Source: Nocardia sp. BMG51109 | GTDB taxonomy: Bacteria; Actinomycetota; Actinomycetes; Mycobacteriales; Mycobacteriaceae | Reading direction: 5' to 3' | Assembly: GCF_000526215.1 (NCBI RefSeq) | Contig: NZ_JAFQ01000004.1 | Location: 1,984,001 to 2,048,000, forward strand | DNA length: 64,000 nucleotides | Shown: in pieces, positions 1 through 8,567 of the stretch | Position numbering within the stretch: the stretch's first letter is position 1 | Layout of the letters: each line of letters starts with the position of its first letter | Notes under the pieces: generated by a model | Databases searched by the model: none | The model's input: only the letters and a program-made list of their open reading frames with translations | What the model was told of the DNA's origin: nothing | Program-made: the position numbers and the translations under genes

Positions 1-37
1 CGGGGGCCGTCGGGTTGCCCTGGGCTGCCTCGCTCAC
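1..37 (-). CDS. 5' end of an unidentified gene leaving the window
   Basis: Read leftward from a GTG at 37, twelve codons (VSEAAQGNPTAP) are open before the window ends. The hydrophilic, Ala/Pro-rich start suits an actinobacterial N-terminus. There is no strong ribosome binding site and far too little sequence to name a product. Between this point and the ABC exporter end at 229 I see no other gene. Confidence 0.3.
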   Translation of the reverse strand, partial: MSEAAQGNPTAP

Positions 38-228
38 GTCTCTACCGTAAGCGACGCGCCCTCTCGCGCCCGCGCGCCGTAGTGCTTCGGAGCCCCGCGT
101 GCCGCGCCCCCTACCGTCGGTCGCCCCGCACCTCGGCAACCATTCGGAAACCGCCGCACGGCCGCGACCTCGCGTGTCCGGTCCGGACGCCGGTACCGTC
201 GCGACCCGTCGGGCCGCGGCGCCGGACC

Positions 229-2187
229 TCACACCAGCGACTCCTGCCAGGCCCGGTGCAACGACGCGAAACGTCCGGTGGCGGCGGCCAATTCGGCGGG
301 GGAACCGTCCTCGACGATGCGACCGGCCGCCAGCACCAGCACCCGATCGGCGATGGCGACGGTGGACAGGCGGTGCGCGATGATCACGGCCGTGCGATCG
401 CGCAGCACCGTCTCCAGCGCGTGCTGCACCTGGCGCTCACCGGGGATGTCCAGGCTCGAGGTGGCCTCGTCGAGCACGATCACCGCCGGATCGGCCAGGA
501 ACACCCGGGCGAAGGCGACCAGCTGCCGCTGCCCGGCGGACAGCCGCCCGCCGCGCTTGCGCACATCGGTGTCGAAACCCTCCGGCAGCGACATCACGAA
601 GTCGTACAGCCCGACGGACCGGGCCGCGGCATGCACCTCCGTCTCCGCCGCGTCGGGTCGGCCGAGCCGGATATTGTCGGCCACCGAACCGGAGAACAGA
701 TACGACTCCTGCGTCACCATGGCGATATTGGCGCGCAGCTCAACATCGGATACCTCCCGCAGATCCACCCCGTCCAGCCGGACGATGCCGGCGGTCGGAT
801 CGTAGAAACGCGCGACGAGTTTGGCGAGCGTCGATTTGCCCGCACCGGTGGCACCGACCAGCGCGACCACCTGCCCCGCCGGAATATCCAGCGAGAATTG
901 CGGCAGCACCGAAGTTGTCCCCGGTTTTTCCGGCCTTTCGTCGCCCTCCTGAGTTTTTCGTTCCGGGTACTCGAATTGAACGTCTTCCAGCCGCAATTCA
1001 CCACGCGCCCGGCCGATCGGTTTCGGCGCCCGCGGTTCCGGCACCGTGGGACGTTCCTCCAGAACTCCGGAGATTCGCTCCAGCGCCGCGGCCGCGGACT
1101 GATAGGAGTTGAATACCTGGGCCAGTTCGTCCAGCGGTCCGTAGAACTGCCGCAGATACAGCAGGAACGCCGCCAGCACGCCGATCTCGATGTGGCCGTG
1201 AATGACCCGCCACGCGCCGACCAGCAGGATCACCACGGTGGTCCCATTGCTGATCAGGCGCACCAGGCCGATATAGGAGGCCATGCCGCGCAGCGCTCCC
1301 GCGTTGGCCTCGCGGTATTCGGCGTCCTCGGTCGCCAGGATGGTCGCGTTGCGGTCTTCACGGCGGAATGCCTGCACCGCACGGATCCCGCCCATCACCT
1401 CCACGAAGTGGACCACCACCTTCGCGATGGTGCTGCGGGTGCGCCGGTACCCCGCGCGCTGCCGCCGCTGCGCCCAGCGGGTCACGTAGAGCAGCGGGAC
1501 GAATCCGGCCAGCACCACCAGCGCCAGCGGGATGTCCAGCCACAGCAGGATCACCGCGATGGTCGCCACCGACAGCACCGCGCTCAGGGCGTCGTTGAGG
1601 GCGCGCTCGAGCAGATCGTCGAGGGATTCCAGATCGCTGGTGAGCCGGGCGACGATCTTGCCGGAGGTGTAGTTCTCGTGGAACTCGATCGACAGCCGCT
1701 GCGCCTGCGTGAACACCCGCATCCGCAGATCGAACAGGATCTGCTGGCTCAGCCGCCCGGTGATGCGCACGAACAGGAAGGTGGTGACGCCGCCCAGCAG
1801 CGCGCAGCCGGCCGCCCCGCCGACCGCGAGCGCCAGCGGCACCCAGTCGCCCGACATCGCCGGGCGCACACCGGCATCGAGCCCGTGCGCGACGAACAGC
1901 GGCGCCGACACCATGGCCGCGTTGTCCACCAGCACCAGCGCCAGCGCGGCCAGCGCCCACAACCGGTACGGCCGCACCAGCGACCACAGCAGCCGCCGCT
2001 GCCGCGCCGCCAGCGCCAGATTCACCTCATCGGTCGCCTCGGTGTCCTCCGAGGCGACCCCGCGCCACTCGGCCTCGGAGTCGAGCGAAGGCGGTGTTTT
2101 CGCATCGGCCACCGAGGTGGCGGAGCGGGCCGGCGAGGACTCCGGACCGCGCTCGGTATTCGGTTGCACGGCAGTATCTTCCGGCAT
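229..2187 (-). CDS. ABC exporter half-transporter, subunit 2 of a heterodimer
   Basis: A 652-residue fused membrane-plus-ATPase exporter. An N-terminal hydrophilic stretch is followed by six membrane helices and a nucleotide-binding domain from about residue 400. The Walker A loop GATGAGKST lies near residue 440, the signature is LSAGQ rather than LSGGQ, Walker B is VIVLDEATSSLD and the H-loop is IAHRLST. A strong Shine-Dalgarno (GGAGGTGA) lies just upstream of the ATG. It is downstream of, and co-oriented with, a second half-transporter, so the two probably form one heterodimeric exporter. The pair resembles the mycobacterial Rv1272c/Rv1273c type. The substrate (drug or lipid) cannot be told. 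The altered signature would complete the degenerate site formed with the partner's altered Walker B. Confidence 0.9.
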   Translation of the reverse strand: MPEDTAVQPNTERGPESSPARSATSVADAKTPPSLDSEAEWRGVASEDTEATDEVNLALAARQRRLLWSLVRPYRLWALAALALVLVDNAAMVSAPLFVAHGLDAGVRPAMSGDWVPLALAVGGAAGCALLGGVTTFLFVRITGRLSQQILFDLRMRVFTQAQRLSIEFHENYTSGKIVARLTSDLESLDDLLERALNDALSAVLSVATIAVILLWLDIPLALVVLAGFVPLLYVTRWAQRRQRAGYRRTRSTIAKVVVHFVEVMGGIRAVQAFRREDRNATILATEDAEYREANAGALRGMASYIGLVRLISNGTTVVILLVGAWRVIHGHIEIGVLAAFLLYLRQFYGPLDELAQVFNSYQSAAAALERISGVLEERPTVPEPRAPKPIGRARGELRLEDVQFEYPERKTQEGDERPEKPGTTSVLPQFSLDIPAGQVVALVGATGAGKSTLAKLVARFYDPTAGIVRLDGVDLREVSDVELRANIAMVTQESYLFSGSVADNIRLGRPDAAETEVHAAARSVGLYDFVMSLPEGFDTDVRKRGGRLSAGQRQLVAFARVFLADPAVIVLDEATSSLDIPGERQVQHALETVLRDRTAVIIAHRLSTVAIADRVLVLAAGRIVEDGSPAELAAATGRFASLHRAWQESLV

Positions 2188-2258
2188 GTTGTCACCTCCT
2201 TCGTATCGGATCGTCGAACCCTCGGCGAACGGCGCGGCGGGCCGGTCCGAGGTTCGGT

Positions 2259-4139
2259 TCAGCCACCGTGCGCGGCCGGCTCGGCATCGACCTCACCTCC
2301 CATCAGTTCGCGATAGCGCGGGCAGGTCTCCAGCAGTCGCTCGTGCGGGCCGTCGGCGATGATGCGGCCGCCGTCCAGCACCGCGACGCGGTCGGCCCAG
2401 GCGGCCGTGGACGGACGATGGGCGACCAGCAGCACCGTGGCGCCGTCCAGCGCCGCGTGCAGCCGCGCCTGCACCAGCTCCTCGGTGGTGACGTCGAGCG
2501 CCGACAGCGGATCGTCCAGCACCACCAGATGACCTCCCGTATGCCGCTGCCGATCCAGCACCGCCCGGGCCAGGGCCAGGCGCTGGCGCTGCCCACCGGA
2601 CAGGCTCAAACCCTGCTCACCGATGCGGGTGCGCAGGCCCCACGGAAGGTCGTCGACGAATTGCGTCGCGCAGGCGACCTCGAGCGCGGCGCGCACCTGC
2701 TCCGTGGTCGCGTCCGGATAGCCGAGCGTGATGTTCTCCCGCACGCTCGCCGAGAACAGCACCGGATCCTCGAAGGCGACCGACACGATCGCGCGCAGGT
2801 CGGTCAGCCGCAGCGAGCGGATGTCGACGCCGTCGATGGTGACCGAGCCGTCCGAGACGTCCGTGACGTCCGAGCCGCCCAAGCCCCCCGAGACGTCGAA
2901 CAGCCGCGGAACCAGACCCAGCAGCGCCGACTTCCCGCTACCGGTCGCGCCGACCACCGCGACCGTCTCCCCCGGCCGGATCCGCAGCGAAATATCGTGC
3001 AGCAGATCGCGTTCGGCGTCCGGGAACCGGAAACGCACGCTCTCGAACCGCAGTTCGCCGCGCAGCGGCCGGGGCACCGGCGCCGGATGCACGGGATCGG
3101 TGATCTCCACCGGGGTGTCGATGATCTCCCAGTACCGCTCCGCCGCGGTGCGGGCCTGATTCGACTCCGCCAGCAGGAAGCCCAGGCCGATGATCGGCCA
3201 CTGCAGATAGGTGACCAGCGTGATGCCCGCGATCAGCGTGCCCAGCGTCATCGCGTTCACCGTCAGCAGGTAGCAGCCGATCGCGAGCGCGGCCGCGATC
3301 CCCAAGCCCGCCAAGGTGTTCAACGCCGTCCACAGCCGCGCGGCCAGCCCCACTTTGACCAGCTCCAAGCGCTGCAGATCCCGGGCCTGCCACTCGAACC
3401 GCCGGCCGAACCACGGGCCGCGGCCGAACGCCTTCAGCACCCGGATGCCCTGTGCCGACTCCTCCACCGTGGTGGCCAGATCGCCCGACTGGTCCTGGGC
3501 ACGCCGCGACGCGCGACCGTACTCCTGCTCGAACCGCAGGGCCAGCAGCACCAGCGGCACGGCGATGAGCAACTCGACCAGGCCGATCTGCCACGCGAAT
3601 CCGAACAGGATCAGCACACCGGCCACGAGCGTCACCGTCAGCGCGACCAGCGACGGCGCCACGAAGGCGAAGAACCGGCGCAGCGTCGACATGTCGGTGA
3701 TGGCGCGCGAGGTCAGCTGGCCCGATTCCAGGCCGTCGTGCACGCCGACCGAGAGGATCTGCAACCGCCGGAACAGCTTGGCGCGCAGGTGGACCTCCAA
3801 CTGCGCGGCCGGTTTCGCGATGATCCAGCGGCGCAGCCACGACGCCGCCGTGCTGAACACCGACAGCACGATCACCAGCACCAGCGGCGACCAGATCGCG
3901 CCGAAGTCGCGCCGGGAGATGGGACCGTCGACGATCCGCGCGGTCAGCACCGGCAGCAGCAGATCGGAGACCATCCCCAGCGCCGACAGCACCGCGCCGG
4001 TGTACAGCGCGCGCCGGTACGGCCGGATATCGGGCCAGAGCCGCCGCAGCGGACCGGGACGCGAATCATCGACGGGGACAATCGATCCGGTACTGTCGGC
4101 CTCCGTATCGGACGAGGCTCCCGCCAGAGCAACGGACAC
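2259..4139 (-). CDS. ABC exporter half-transporter, subunit 1 of a heterodimer
   Basis: About 626 residues with six membrane helices followed by a nucleotide-binding domain. Walker A is GATGSGKSA near residue 395, the signature is LSGGQ and the H-loop is VAHRPST. Two catalytic positions are altered: the Q-loop reads AFEDPVLF (Glu for Gln) and Walker B ends LDDP (Asp for the catalytic Glu). This is the usual asymmetry of heterodimeric exporters, where one ATP site is non-hydrolytic. The GTG at 4139, preceded by GGGGGAAGCT, is preferred over an in-frame ATG at 4256. It is the first gene of a two-gene operon with the subunit at 229-2187, across a 71-bp gap. Confidence 0.88.
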   Translation of the reverse strand: MSVALAGASSDTEADSTGSIVPVDDSRPGPLRRLWPDIRPYRRALYTGAVLSALGMVSDLLLPVLTARIVDGPISRRDFGAIWSPLVLVIVLSVFSTAASWLRRWIIAKPAAQLEVHLRAKLFRRLQILSVGVHDGLESGQLTSRAITDMSTLRRFFAFVAPSLVALTVTLVAGVLILFGFAWQIGLVELLIAVPLVLLALRFEQEYGRASRRAQDQSGDLATTVEESAQGIRVLKAFGRGPWFGRRFEWQARDLQRLELVKVGLAARLWTALNTLAGLGIAAALAIGCYLLTVNAMTLGTLIAGITLVTYLQWPIIGLGFLLAESNQARTAAERYWEIIDTPVEITDPVHPAPVPRPLRGELRFESVRFRFPDAERDLLHDISLRIRPGETVAVVGATGSGKSALLGLVPRLFDVSGGLGGSDVTDVSDGSVTIDGVDIRSLRLTDLRAIVSVAFEDPVLFSASVRENITLGYPDATTEQVRAALEVACATQFVDDLPWGLRTRIGEQGLSLSGGQRQRLALARAVLDRQRHTGGHLVVLDDPLSALDVTTEELVQARLHAALDGATVLLVAHRPSTAAWADRVAVLDGGRIIADGPHERLLETCPRYRELMGGEVDAEPAAHGG

Positions 4140-4300
4140 AGCTTCCCCCCTAATCGTCTCGCGCGAGATTGTTCGCGGGCCCACGCAGCGGGGCGCTCGC
4201 AGCTCGCGCCGGGGTCCGGTCATCCAGAGTGCCAGCACGAGCGGGGCCGCCGCCACAGATTTTCGGGGCCTCGTGCCCGGTCCGGCCTACACTGCGCGCT

Positions 4301-4579
4301 GTGCTGATCATCGCCGGATACCTCCGCGTCACCGACCGCGCCCGCTATCTCGACAGCTGCCGCGCGGTGGTCGAGGCGGCGCGGGCGACCGCGGGCTGCC
4401 TGGACTACAGCCTCGGCGCGGACCTGGTCGAATCCGATCGCGTCACCGTCTACGAGCGCTGGACCTCCCGCGCGGCCGTCGAGGCGTTCCGCGGCGACGG
4501 GCCCGGCGCGGATCTGTCCGCCCTGATCGTCGCCGCCGACGTGCGCGAATTCGACTACGCGGCCGAGCGGAAACTCTGA
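4301..4579 (+). CDS. Antibiotic biosynthesis monooxygenase (ABM)-family protein
   Basis: A 92-residue protein starting VLIIAGYLRV, the edge strand of the small dimeric ferredoxin-like ABM fold. YLDSCRAVVEAARATAGCLDYSL and the later YERWTSRAAVEAF are typical of this family, which includes cofactor-free quinone-forming monooxygenases and haem-degrading relatives. The GTG at 4301 is chosen because the upstream in-frame extension is arginine/proline-rich and not conserved-looking. It is divergent from the ABC exporter and convergent with the next gene. The substrate is unknown. Confidence 0.75.
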   Translation: MLIIAGYLRVTDRARYLDSCRAVVEAARATAGCLDYSLGADLVESDRVTVYERWTSRAAVEAFRGDGPGADLSALIVAADVREFDYAAERKL

Positions 4580-4603
4580 CCCCGCCGACCCCGGGAGTAC
4601 CGC

Positions 4604-5353
4604 CTACAACCAGGCAGGCAGGTCGGGACGGTCGCCGGTCAGATCGGTGCCGTCGGAGCGGCCGATGAGCCAGGCGAGCACCTGCGCGGCGGGGCCACCG
4701 ACGACCGTGGTCGGCGCCGGCCCGACGGTGGCGGTGTAACCGGTGTCGGTGGTGCTGATCGTGAAACTGGCCCCGGTCTCGTCCGGATCGGAGGCCGACG
4801 GCTCCGCGGCGCTGTCGAAGCCCGCGATCACCTCGGGCAACAGGCGCGCGACGAATTCCGCGGGCCAGTCCGCCGGCCGGTAGCCGATCGCCAGATCGAC
4901 ACGGTGGATCTCCACCTCGCGCAGCCGCAGCCACGGAATCATGGTGGCCGGCACGTCCTTTCCACCGCGGGTACGCACGGGCGTGGGCCAGCGCTCGGCG
5001 GGCATGGCGCGCGCCAGGGCGAGCCAGCGCTCGGAGGCGGCGCGCAGATCCTCGATCTGCTCGCCGATCGGCCGCGGCGCTCCCCTCGCGATATCCGAGT
5101 CACGCAGGAAATCGCTGGCGTACTGCGCGGTTTCGATGCCGGTGCGCGCCCACAGCAGCAGATTCACCAGCCCGTCGGCATTGCGCGCCAGGTGTGTCAG
5201 GACGTGGCCGCGGGTCCAGCCGGCGCACAGCGAGGGCTCGGCCACGTCGCCGTCGTTCAGGTCGGCCAGCGCGTCGAACAGCCGCCGGTCGGCCGCCTCG
5301 ACGGTGTCGAGCAGGGACAGGTGCTCGCCGAGCTCCGGTGCGTTGCTGGTCAC
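4604..5353 (-). CDS. Mycothiol-dependent maleylpyruvate isomerase-family protein
   Basis: A 249-residue protein of the DinB-like four-helix bundle family. The segment CAGWTRGHVLTHLARNADGL near residues 45-65 is the hallmark of mycothiol-dependent maleylpyruvate isomerase N-terminal domains and includes the metal-binding histidine. A C-terminal sterol-carrier-like part follows. The GTG at 5353 (VTSNAPELGEH) is preferred; the frame stays open upstream but becomes low-complexity. Many members act in detoxification with mycothiol, and the real substrate is not predictable. It is divergent from the lipoprotein gene at 5469. Confidence 0.8.
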   Translation of the reverse strand: MTSNAPELGEHLSLLDTVEAADRRLFDALADLNDGDVAEPSLCAGWTRGHVLTHLARNADGLVNLLLWARTGIETAQYASDFLRDSDIARGAPRPIGEQIEDLRAASERWLALARAMPAERWPTPVRTRGGKDVPATMIPWLRLREVEIHRVDLAIGYRPADWPAEFVARLLPEVIAGFDSAAEPSASDPDETGASFTISTTDTGYTATVGPAPTTVVGGPAAQVLAWLIGRSDGTDLTGDRPDLPAWL

Positions 5354-5468
5354 GAGTGCGACCTTACTCACGGCGGTGGCGCCGCGCCGCCCCCTGAACC
5401 GGCCTCCCGGACACAACTGTTCAAACGATCGTCGCTCGGGCGTTGCCCGCACACTGTAGGCAACATGG

Positions 5469-7034
5469 GTGAGTACCAGCCGCACCCTCCGATCCGTGAC
5501 GCTGGCGGCCGCCCTGTGCGCCGTCGCCGTCACCGCCTGCTCGTCCGGCAACACCCCGGACGACCTGACCACCGGCAAGGATCGGCCGCTGGCGATCTCC
5601 ATGGACGATCTGCTCGCCCGCGCGGGCGGCAGCGCCGCGGTCGCGATCGCCGACCCCGAACACGGACGTCTCGAGCGCCGCGCCGGCGGCACGGTGACCT
5701 ACATTCCGGACCAGGGCTTCACCGGCTCGGACACGCTCCACGTCACGACCACCGACGCGATGCGCCTCTACACCACCGACATCCCGCCGCTCGGGCAGTT
5801 CGGCGGAACGACGGTGCAGGGCAGCGGATTCGGCTCCGCGCTCACCCCGGTACCCGGCTCACCCGGCGAGTTCTACGGCCTGACCGACCGCGGCCCCAAC
5901 GTGGACGGCCCGGACAAGAACGAGAAGCTCACGCCGACACCGGATTACGTGCCCAAGATCGGCCGGTTCCAGCTGACCGGCGCCCGCGCGGTGCTGAAGT
6001 CGGCCATCGATCTGAAGAATCGCGCGGGCGTCCCGTTCAACGGCCTGGTAGATACGGCCGCGACCACCGGGGAGACGATCCGCGGCCTGGACGGCGCCGC
6101 GCTGCCGCCGACCGATCACGGCCTGGACCCGGAGGGCCTGGTGGCGTTGCCCGACGGAACGTTCTGGGTCTCCGACGAGTACGGCCCGTTCCTGGTCCAC
6201 CTCGATGCCGCCGGAACCGAGATCGAGCGGCTCGCGCCGGGCAGCGGCCTGCCGAAGGAACTGTCGCTGCGCACGCCCAACCAGGGCATGGAGGGACTGA
6301 CGGTCACGCCGGACGGCTCGAAGCTGGTCGGGATCGTCCAGAGCGGCTTGCAGACACCGGGGCTCGGCTCGGCCCGAGAAGTTCCGATGACCCGCATCGT
6401 GACCGTCGACCTGGCCTCGAAGGCGGTCGCGGAATTCGTGTATCCGCTGGAGGATCCGAAGAGCAAGCTGGCCGTCTCGGAGATCACCGCGCTCGACGAC
6501 ACCACGTTCCTGGTCGACGAGCGCGACGGCGAGCTCGCCCCGAAGGCGAACAAGAAGTTGTGGACCATCGACCTCGCCGGAGCCACCGATGTCGGCCCGC
6601 GCGCGGCCGTACCCGGCGCCCGCTACGACCCGAACCTCGGACTGCTGATCGATGACAAGCCGCTGGAGACCTCCGTCGGCGCCGTGCCCACCGCCGACGG
6701 CACGGCGGCCCTGCGCCGGGCCGGGATCACCCCGGTGACCAAGCGCTCGAATCTCGACCTGGCGGGTGTGGTCGCCGGGCTCGCGGCCGACGGCGGCTTC
6801 TTCGGCCACGACAAGATCGAGGGCGTCGCCACCGCCGACGGCGGCAAGACGCTCTACGTGGCCAACGACAGCGATTTCGGCCTCGCGGGCAGCAGCGGCG
6901 ACCGGCCACCGTTCGGCCTGCGCCCGAAGACGCTGCCGAACGGGCTCCAGGACAGCGGCGAGATCCTCGCGATCGACACCGGGAAACTCCCGGCACGCAC
7001 GCAGGAGGCGTCGGTCACCGTGACCGTCCGGTAA
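5469..7034 (+). CDS. Esterase-like phytase-family lipoprotein
   Basis: A 521-residue exported lipoprotein. The N-terminus has positive charges, a hydrophobic run and the lipobox VTAC with Cys24, so it is likely anchored outside the membrane. Residues about 73-97 (VTYIPDQGFTGSDTL) look like one strand pair of a bacterial Ig-like module. The rest matches the 'esterase-like activity of phytase' beta-propeller family, with GLTDRGPNVDG, GLDPEGLVALPDGTFWVSDEYGP and IEGVATADGGKTLYVANDSD. Family members are secreted phosphoesterases, often phosphate-related. The GTG start gives the complete signal sequence. The gene stands alone. Confidence 0.85.
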   Translation: MSTSRTLRSVTLAAALCAVAVTACSSGNTPDDLTTGKDRPLAISMDDLLARAGGSAAVAIADPEHGRLERRAGGTVTYIPDQGFTGSDTLHVTTTDAMRLYTTDIPPLGQFGGTTVQGSGFGSALTPVPGSPGEFYGLTDRGPNVDGPDKNEKLTPTPDYVPKIGRFQLTGARAVLKSAIDLKNRAGVPFNGLVDTAATTGETIRGLDGAALPPTDHGLDPEGLVALPDGTFWVSDEYGPFLVHLDAAGTEIERLAPGSGLPKELSLRTPNQGMEGLTVTPDGSKLVGIVQSGLQTPGLGSAREVPMTRIVTVDLASKAVAEFVYPLEDPKSKLAVSEITALDDTTFLVDERDGELAPKANKKLWTIDLAGATDVGPRAAVPGARYDPNLGLLIDDKPLETSVGAVPTADGTAALRRAGITPVTKRSNLDLAGVVAGLAADGGFFGHDKIEGVATADGGKTLYVANDSDFGLAGSSGDRPPFGLRPKTLPNGLQDSGEILAIDTGKLPARTQEASVTVTVR

Positions 7035-7096
7035 TTCTCAGGATTTCCCCATACTGCGCACGGATACCGGCCAGACGGCGGTGCCACCGTGGAGTC

Positions 7097-7225
7097 ATGA
7101 ACATCGTTATCGAAACAGCCGTCGGGGCCGCGGCTCTGGCCATCCTGGCCGCCATGGCGATATCCGGGGCGGTCGCGTCGGCGGCCCCGCGCTCGCTGGT
7201 GGCCGTGCGCGAGCGCCGCCGCTGA
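7097..7225 (+). CDS. Possible 42-residue membrane peptide
   Basis: ATG to TGA encodes 42 residues with one clear hydrophobic helix (TAVGAAALAILAAMAISGAV) and a basic tail (VRERRR), the layout of a small membrane protein. GTGGAG lies two bases before the ATG, which is close for a ribosome binding site. It overlaps the 3' end of the DUF998 gene on the other strand, whose own C-terminus is low-complexity there. Either frame could be the artefact. Confidence 0.25.
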   Translation: MNIVIETAVGAAALAILAAMAISGAVASAAPRSLVAVRERRR

Positions 7226-7931
7226 CCGCCCGCTCCGCCACGACGATCTGCACGGCCAGCACCACCAGCCACAGCGACATCGACCCCACCTGAATGCGCT
7301 GGGCGATCCCGAGCGCGTAGTCACCCGACAGGTTGTCGGCGATCATCATCCACACGGTGGCCGCCGCCCCGAGCAGCGGGATCCACAGCCCGGCATGCCG
7401 CACGACCGGCCGGCAGCGGTACCGGAACGCGGCCAGGCCGAACAGGACCATCGCCGCGAAGATCGACGTCACGGCGAGCGTGCTGGTCAGCGCGTGTACC
7501 TGGTGCAACTGCGGAAACAGGCCGTTGTCACAGCCGCCCGGACAGGGCTGGATCGGCCATTGCGCGTCCGCGATAGTCGACGCGCCGAAACAGCCCAGGG
7601 CTATCCACGCCGCGGTCGACAGCCGACGCCGCCGGAACGCGCACAGCCCACCGACCGCGGCGGCCAGCGCCAGGCTGCCCGCGACCGTGTCGCCGGTGGA
7701 GAACACCCAGCCGTAGGGCTTGCCGTCGGCATCGAGTTCACTGAGGAACGAGTCGACCGGATTCAGTCCTATTGGCAGCACGAACTCGAGAACCCACGAG
7801 GAATAACAGATACCGGCCACCGCGACGGCCGCGGCCACGCACCAGCGCAGGATCCGCGGTCGCCGGCTCACCGGCTGCGGATCCCGCTCGAGCACGGCCG
7901 CCGCCGCACGCTGATGATCGCTCGGCGTCAT
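7107..7931 (-). CDS. DUF998-family integral membrane protein
   Basis: A 274-residue protein with about six membrane helices. SSWVLEFVLPIGLNPVDSFLSEL near residue 45 is the characteristic DUF998 start: a large conserved loop with Asn-Pro and Ser-x-Leu-Ser-Glu. The function of the family is not established. The last 40 residues (after ERAVSGG) are Pro/Arg-rich and overlap a small ORF on the other strand, so the true C-terminus may be less conserved or the stop may have shifted. The ATG sits directly against a 17-bp tandem repeat. Confidence 0.75.
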   Translation of the reverse strand: MTPSDHQRAAAAVLERDPQPVSRRPRILRWCVAAAVAVAGICYSSWVLEFVLPIGLNPVDSFLSELDADGKPYGWVFSTGDTVAGSLALAAAVGGLCAFRRRRLSTAAWIALGCFGASTIADAQWPIQPCPGGCDNGLFPQLHQVHALTSTLAVTSIFAAMVLFGLAAFRYRCRPVVRHAGLWIPLLGAAATVWMMIADNLSGDYALGIAQRIQVGSMSLWLVVLAVQIVVAERAVSGGARARPPASAGPPTRPPRISPWRPGWPEPRPRRLFR

Positions 7932-7932
7932 C

Positions 7933-7983
7933 GCTCTCGCTTCGTCACAGCTCTCGCTTCGTCACGGCTCTCGTTTCGTCGCG
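7933..7983. repeat. Three tandem 17-bp repeats upstream of the DUF998 gene
   Basis: Three contiguous copies of GCTCTCGCTTCGTCACA-type units occupy 7933-7949, 7950-7966 and 7967-7983. The third has diverged at three positions. They end 2 bp before the DUF998 start codon and so form its 5' leader on the minus strand. Confidence 0.85.
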
Positions 7984-8041
7984 TCCCCGGCCCGAGTACA
8001 GACTGGTCAGCTGGTTGCCGTGGTTCCCTCTCCATGATGGC

Positions 8042-8458
8042 CTATCGCCCGGCGAGCGCTTCCTGCACTCGGTCGGCGGCCACCTCGGCGGGCTCGTGCT
8101 CCCACACCCGCACCACCAGCCAGCCGGCGGCGGCCAGCCGGGCATCGGTGTCGCGGTCGCGCGCGACGTTCCCGGCCAGCTTGTCGGCCCACCACTGCCC
8201 GTTGTTCTTCGGATAGGTGGCGTGCTCCGGACAGCAGTGCCAGAAACATCCGTCCACGTAGACGGCGACCCTGCGGCGCGGGAAGACCAGATCGGCGCGG
8301 CGGCGCAGACCCTTCAGCGGCGCTCGGTCGACGAAGAACCGGCAGCCGCGCCGGTGCAGTTCCTTGCGCAGCGCGGTCTCCGGCGCGGTGCCCACGCGGC
8401 GCTGCCGGGACATCCGGGCGCTGGTCCGCGCGTCGGTGCCGGGGCGGCCCGCGGTCAC
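8042..8458 (-). CDS. vsr: Very short patch repair endonuclease
   Basis: About 138 residues of the Vsr mismatch endonuclease, which nicks 5' of a T:G mismatch left by deamination of 5-methylcytosine. Visible hallmarks are TAPETALRKELHRRGCRFFVD, the catalytic strand RRADLVFPRRRVAVYVDGCFWHCCPEHATYPKNN with the active-site Asp and two His, and WEHEP near the end. The GTG at 8458 is preferred; the frame is also open to a GTG at 8506. It lies downstream of the cytosine methyltransferase at 8568 in the same direction, the usual dcm-vsr pairing. Confidence 0.9.
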   Translation of the reverse strand: MTAGRPGTDARTSARMSRQRRVGTAPETALRKELHRRGCRFFVDRAPLKGLRRRADLVFPRRRVAVYVDGCFWHCCPEHATYPKNNGQWWADKLAGNVARDRDTDARLAAAGWLVVRVWEHEPAEVAADRVQEALAGR

Positions 8459-8567
8459 GGCGTAGCTCCGCGACACAGCGGACGGCTGCACACCGGACAG
8501 CTGCACACTGGACAGCGGCGCGGCGGACGGTATGGGCGGGGCCTGCTTCTCACTCCGCCATTCGACC

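Noticed and set aside
82..4668. Long open frames on the plus strand opposite the two ABC exporter genes
   Set aside because: They mirror the minus-strand genes, are Arg/Gln/His-rich with no domain, and are a GC-bias artefact.
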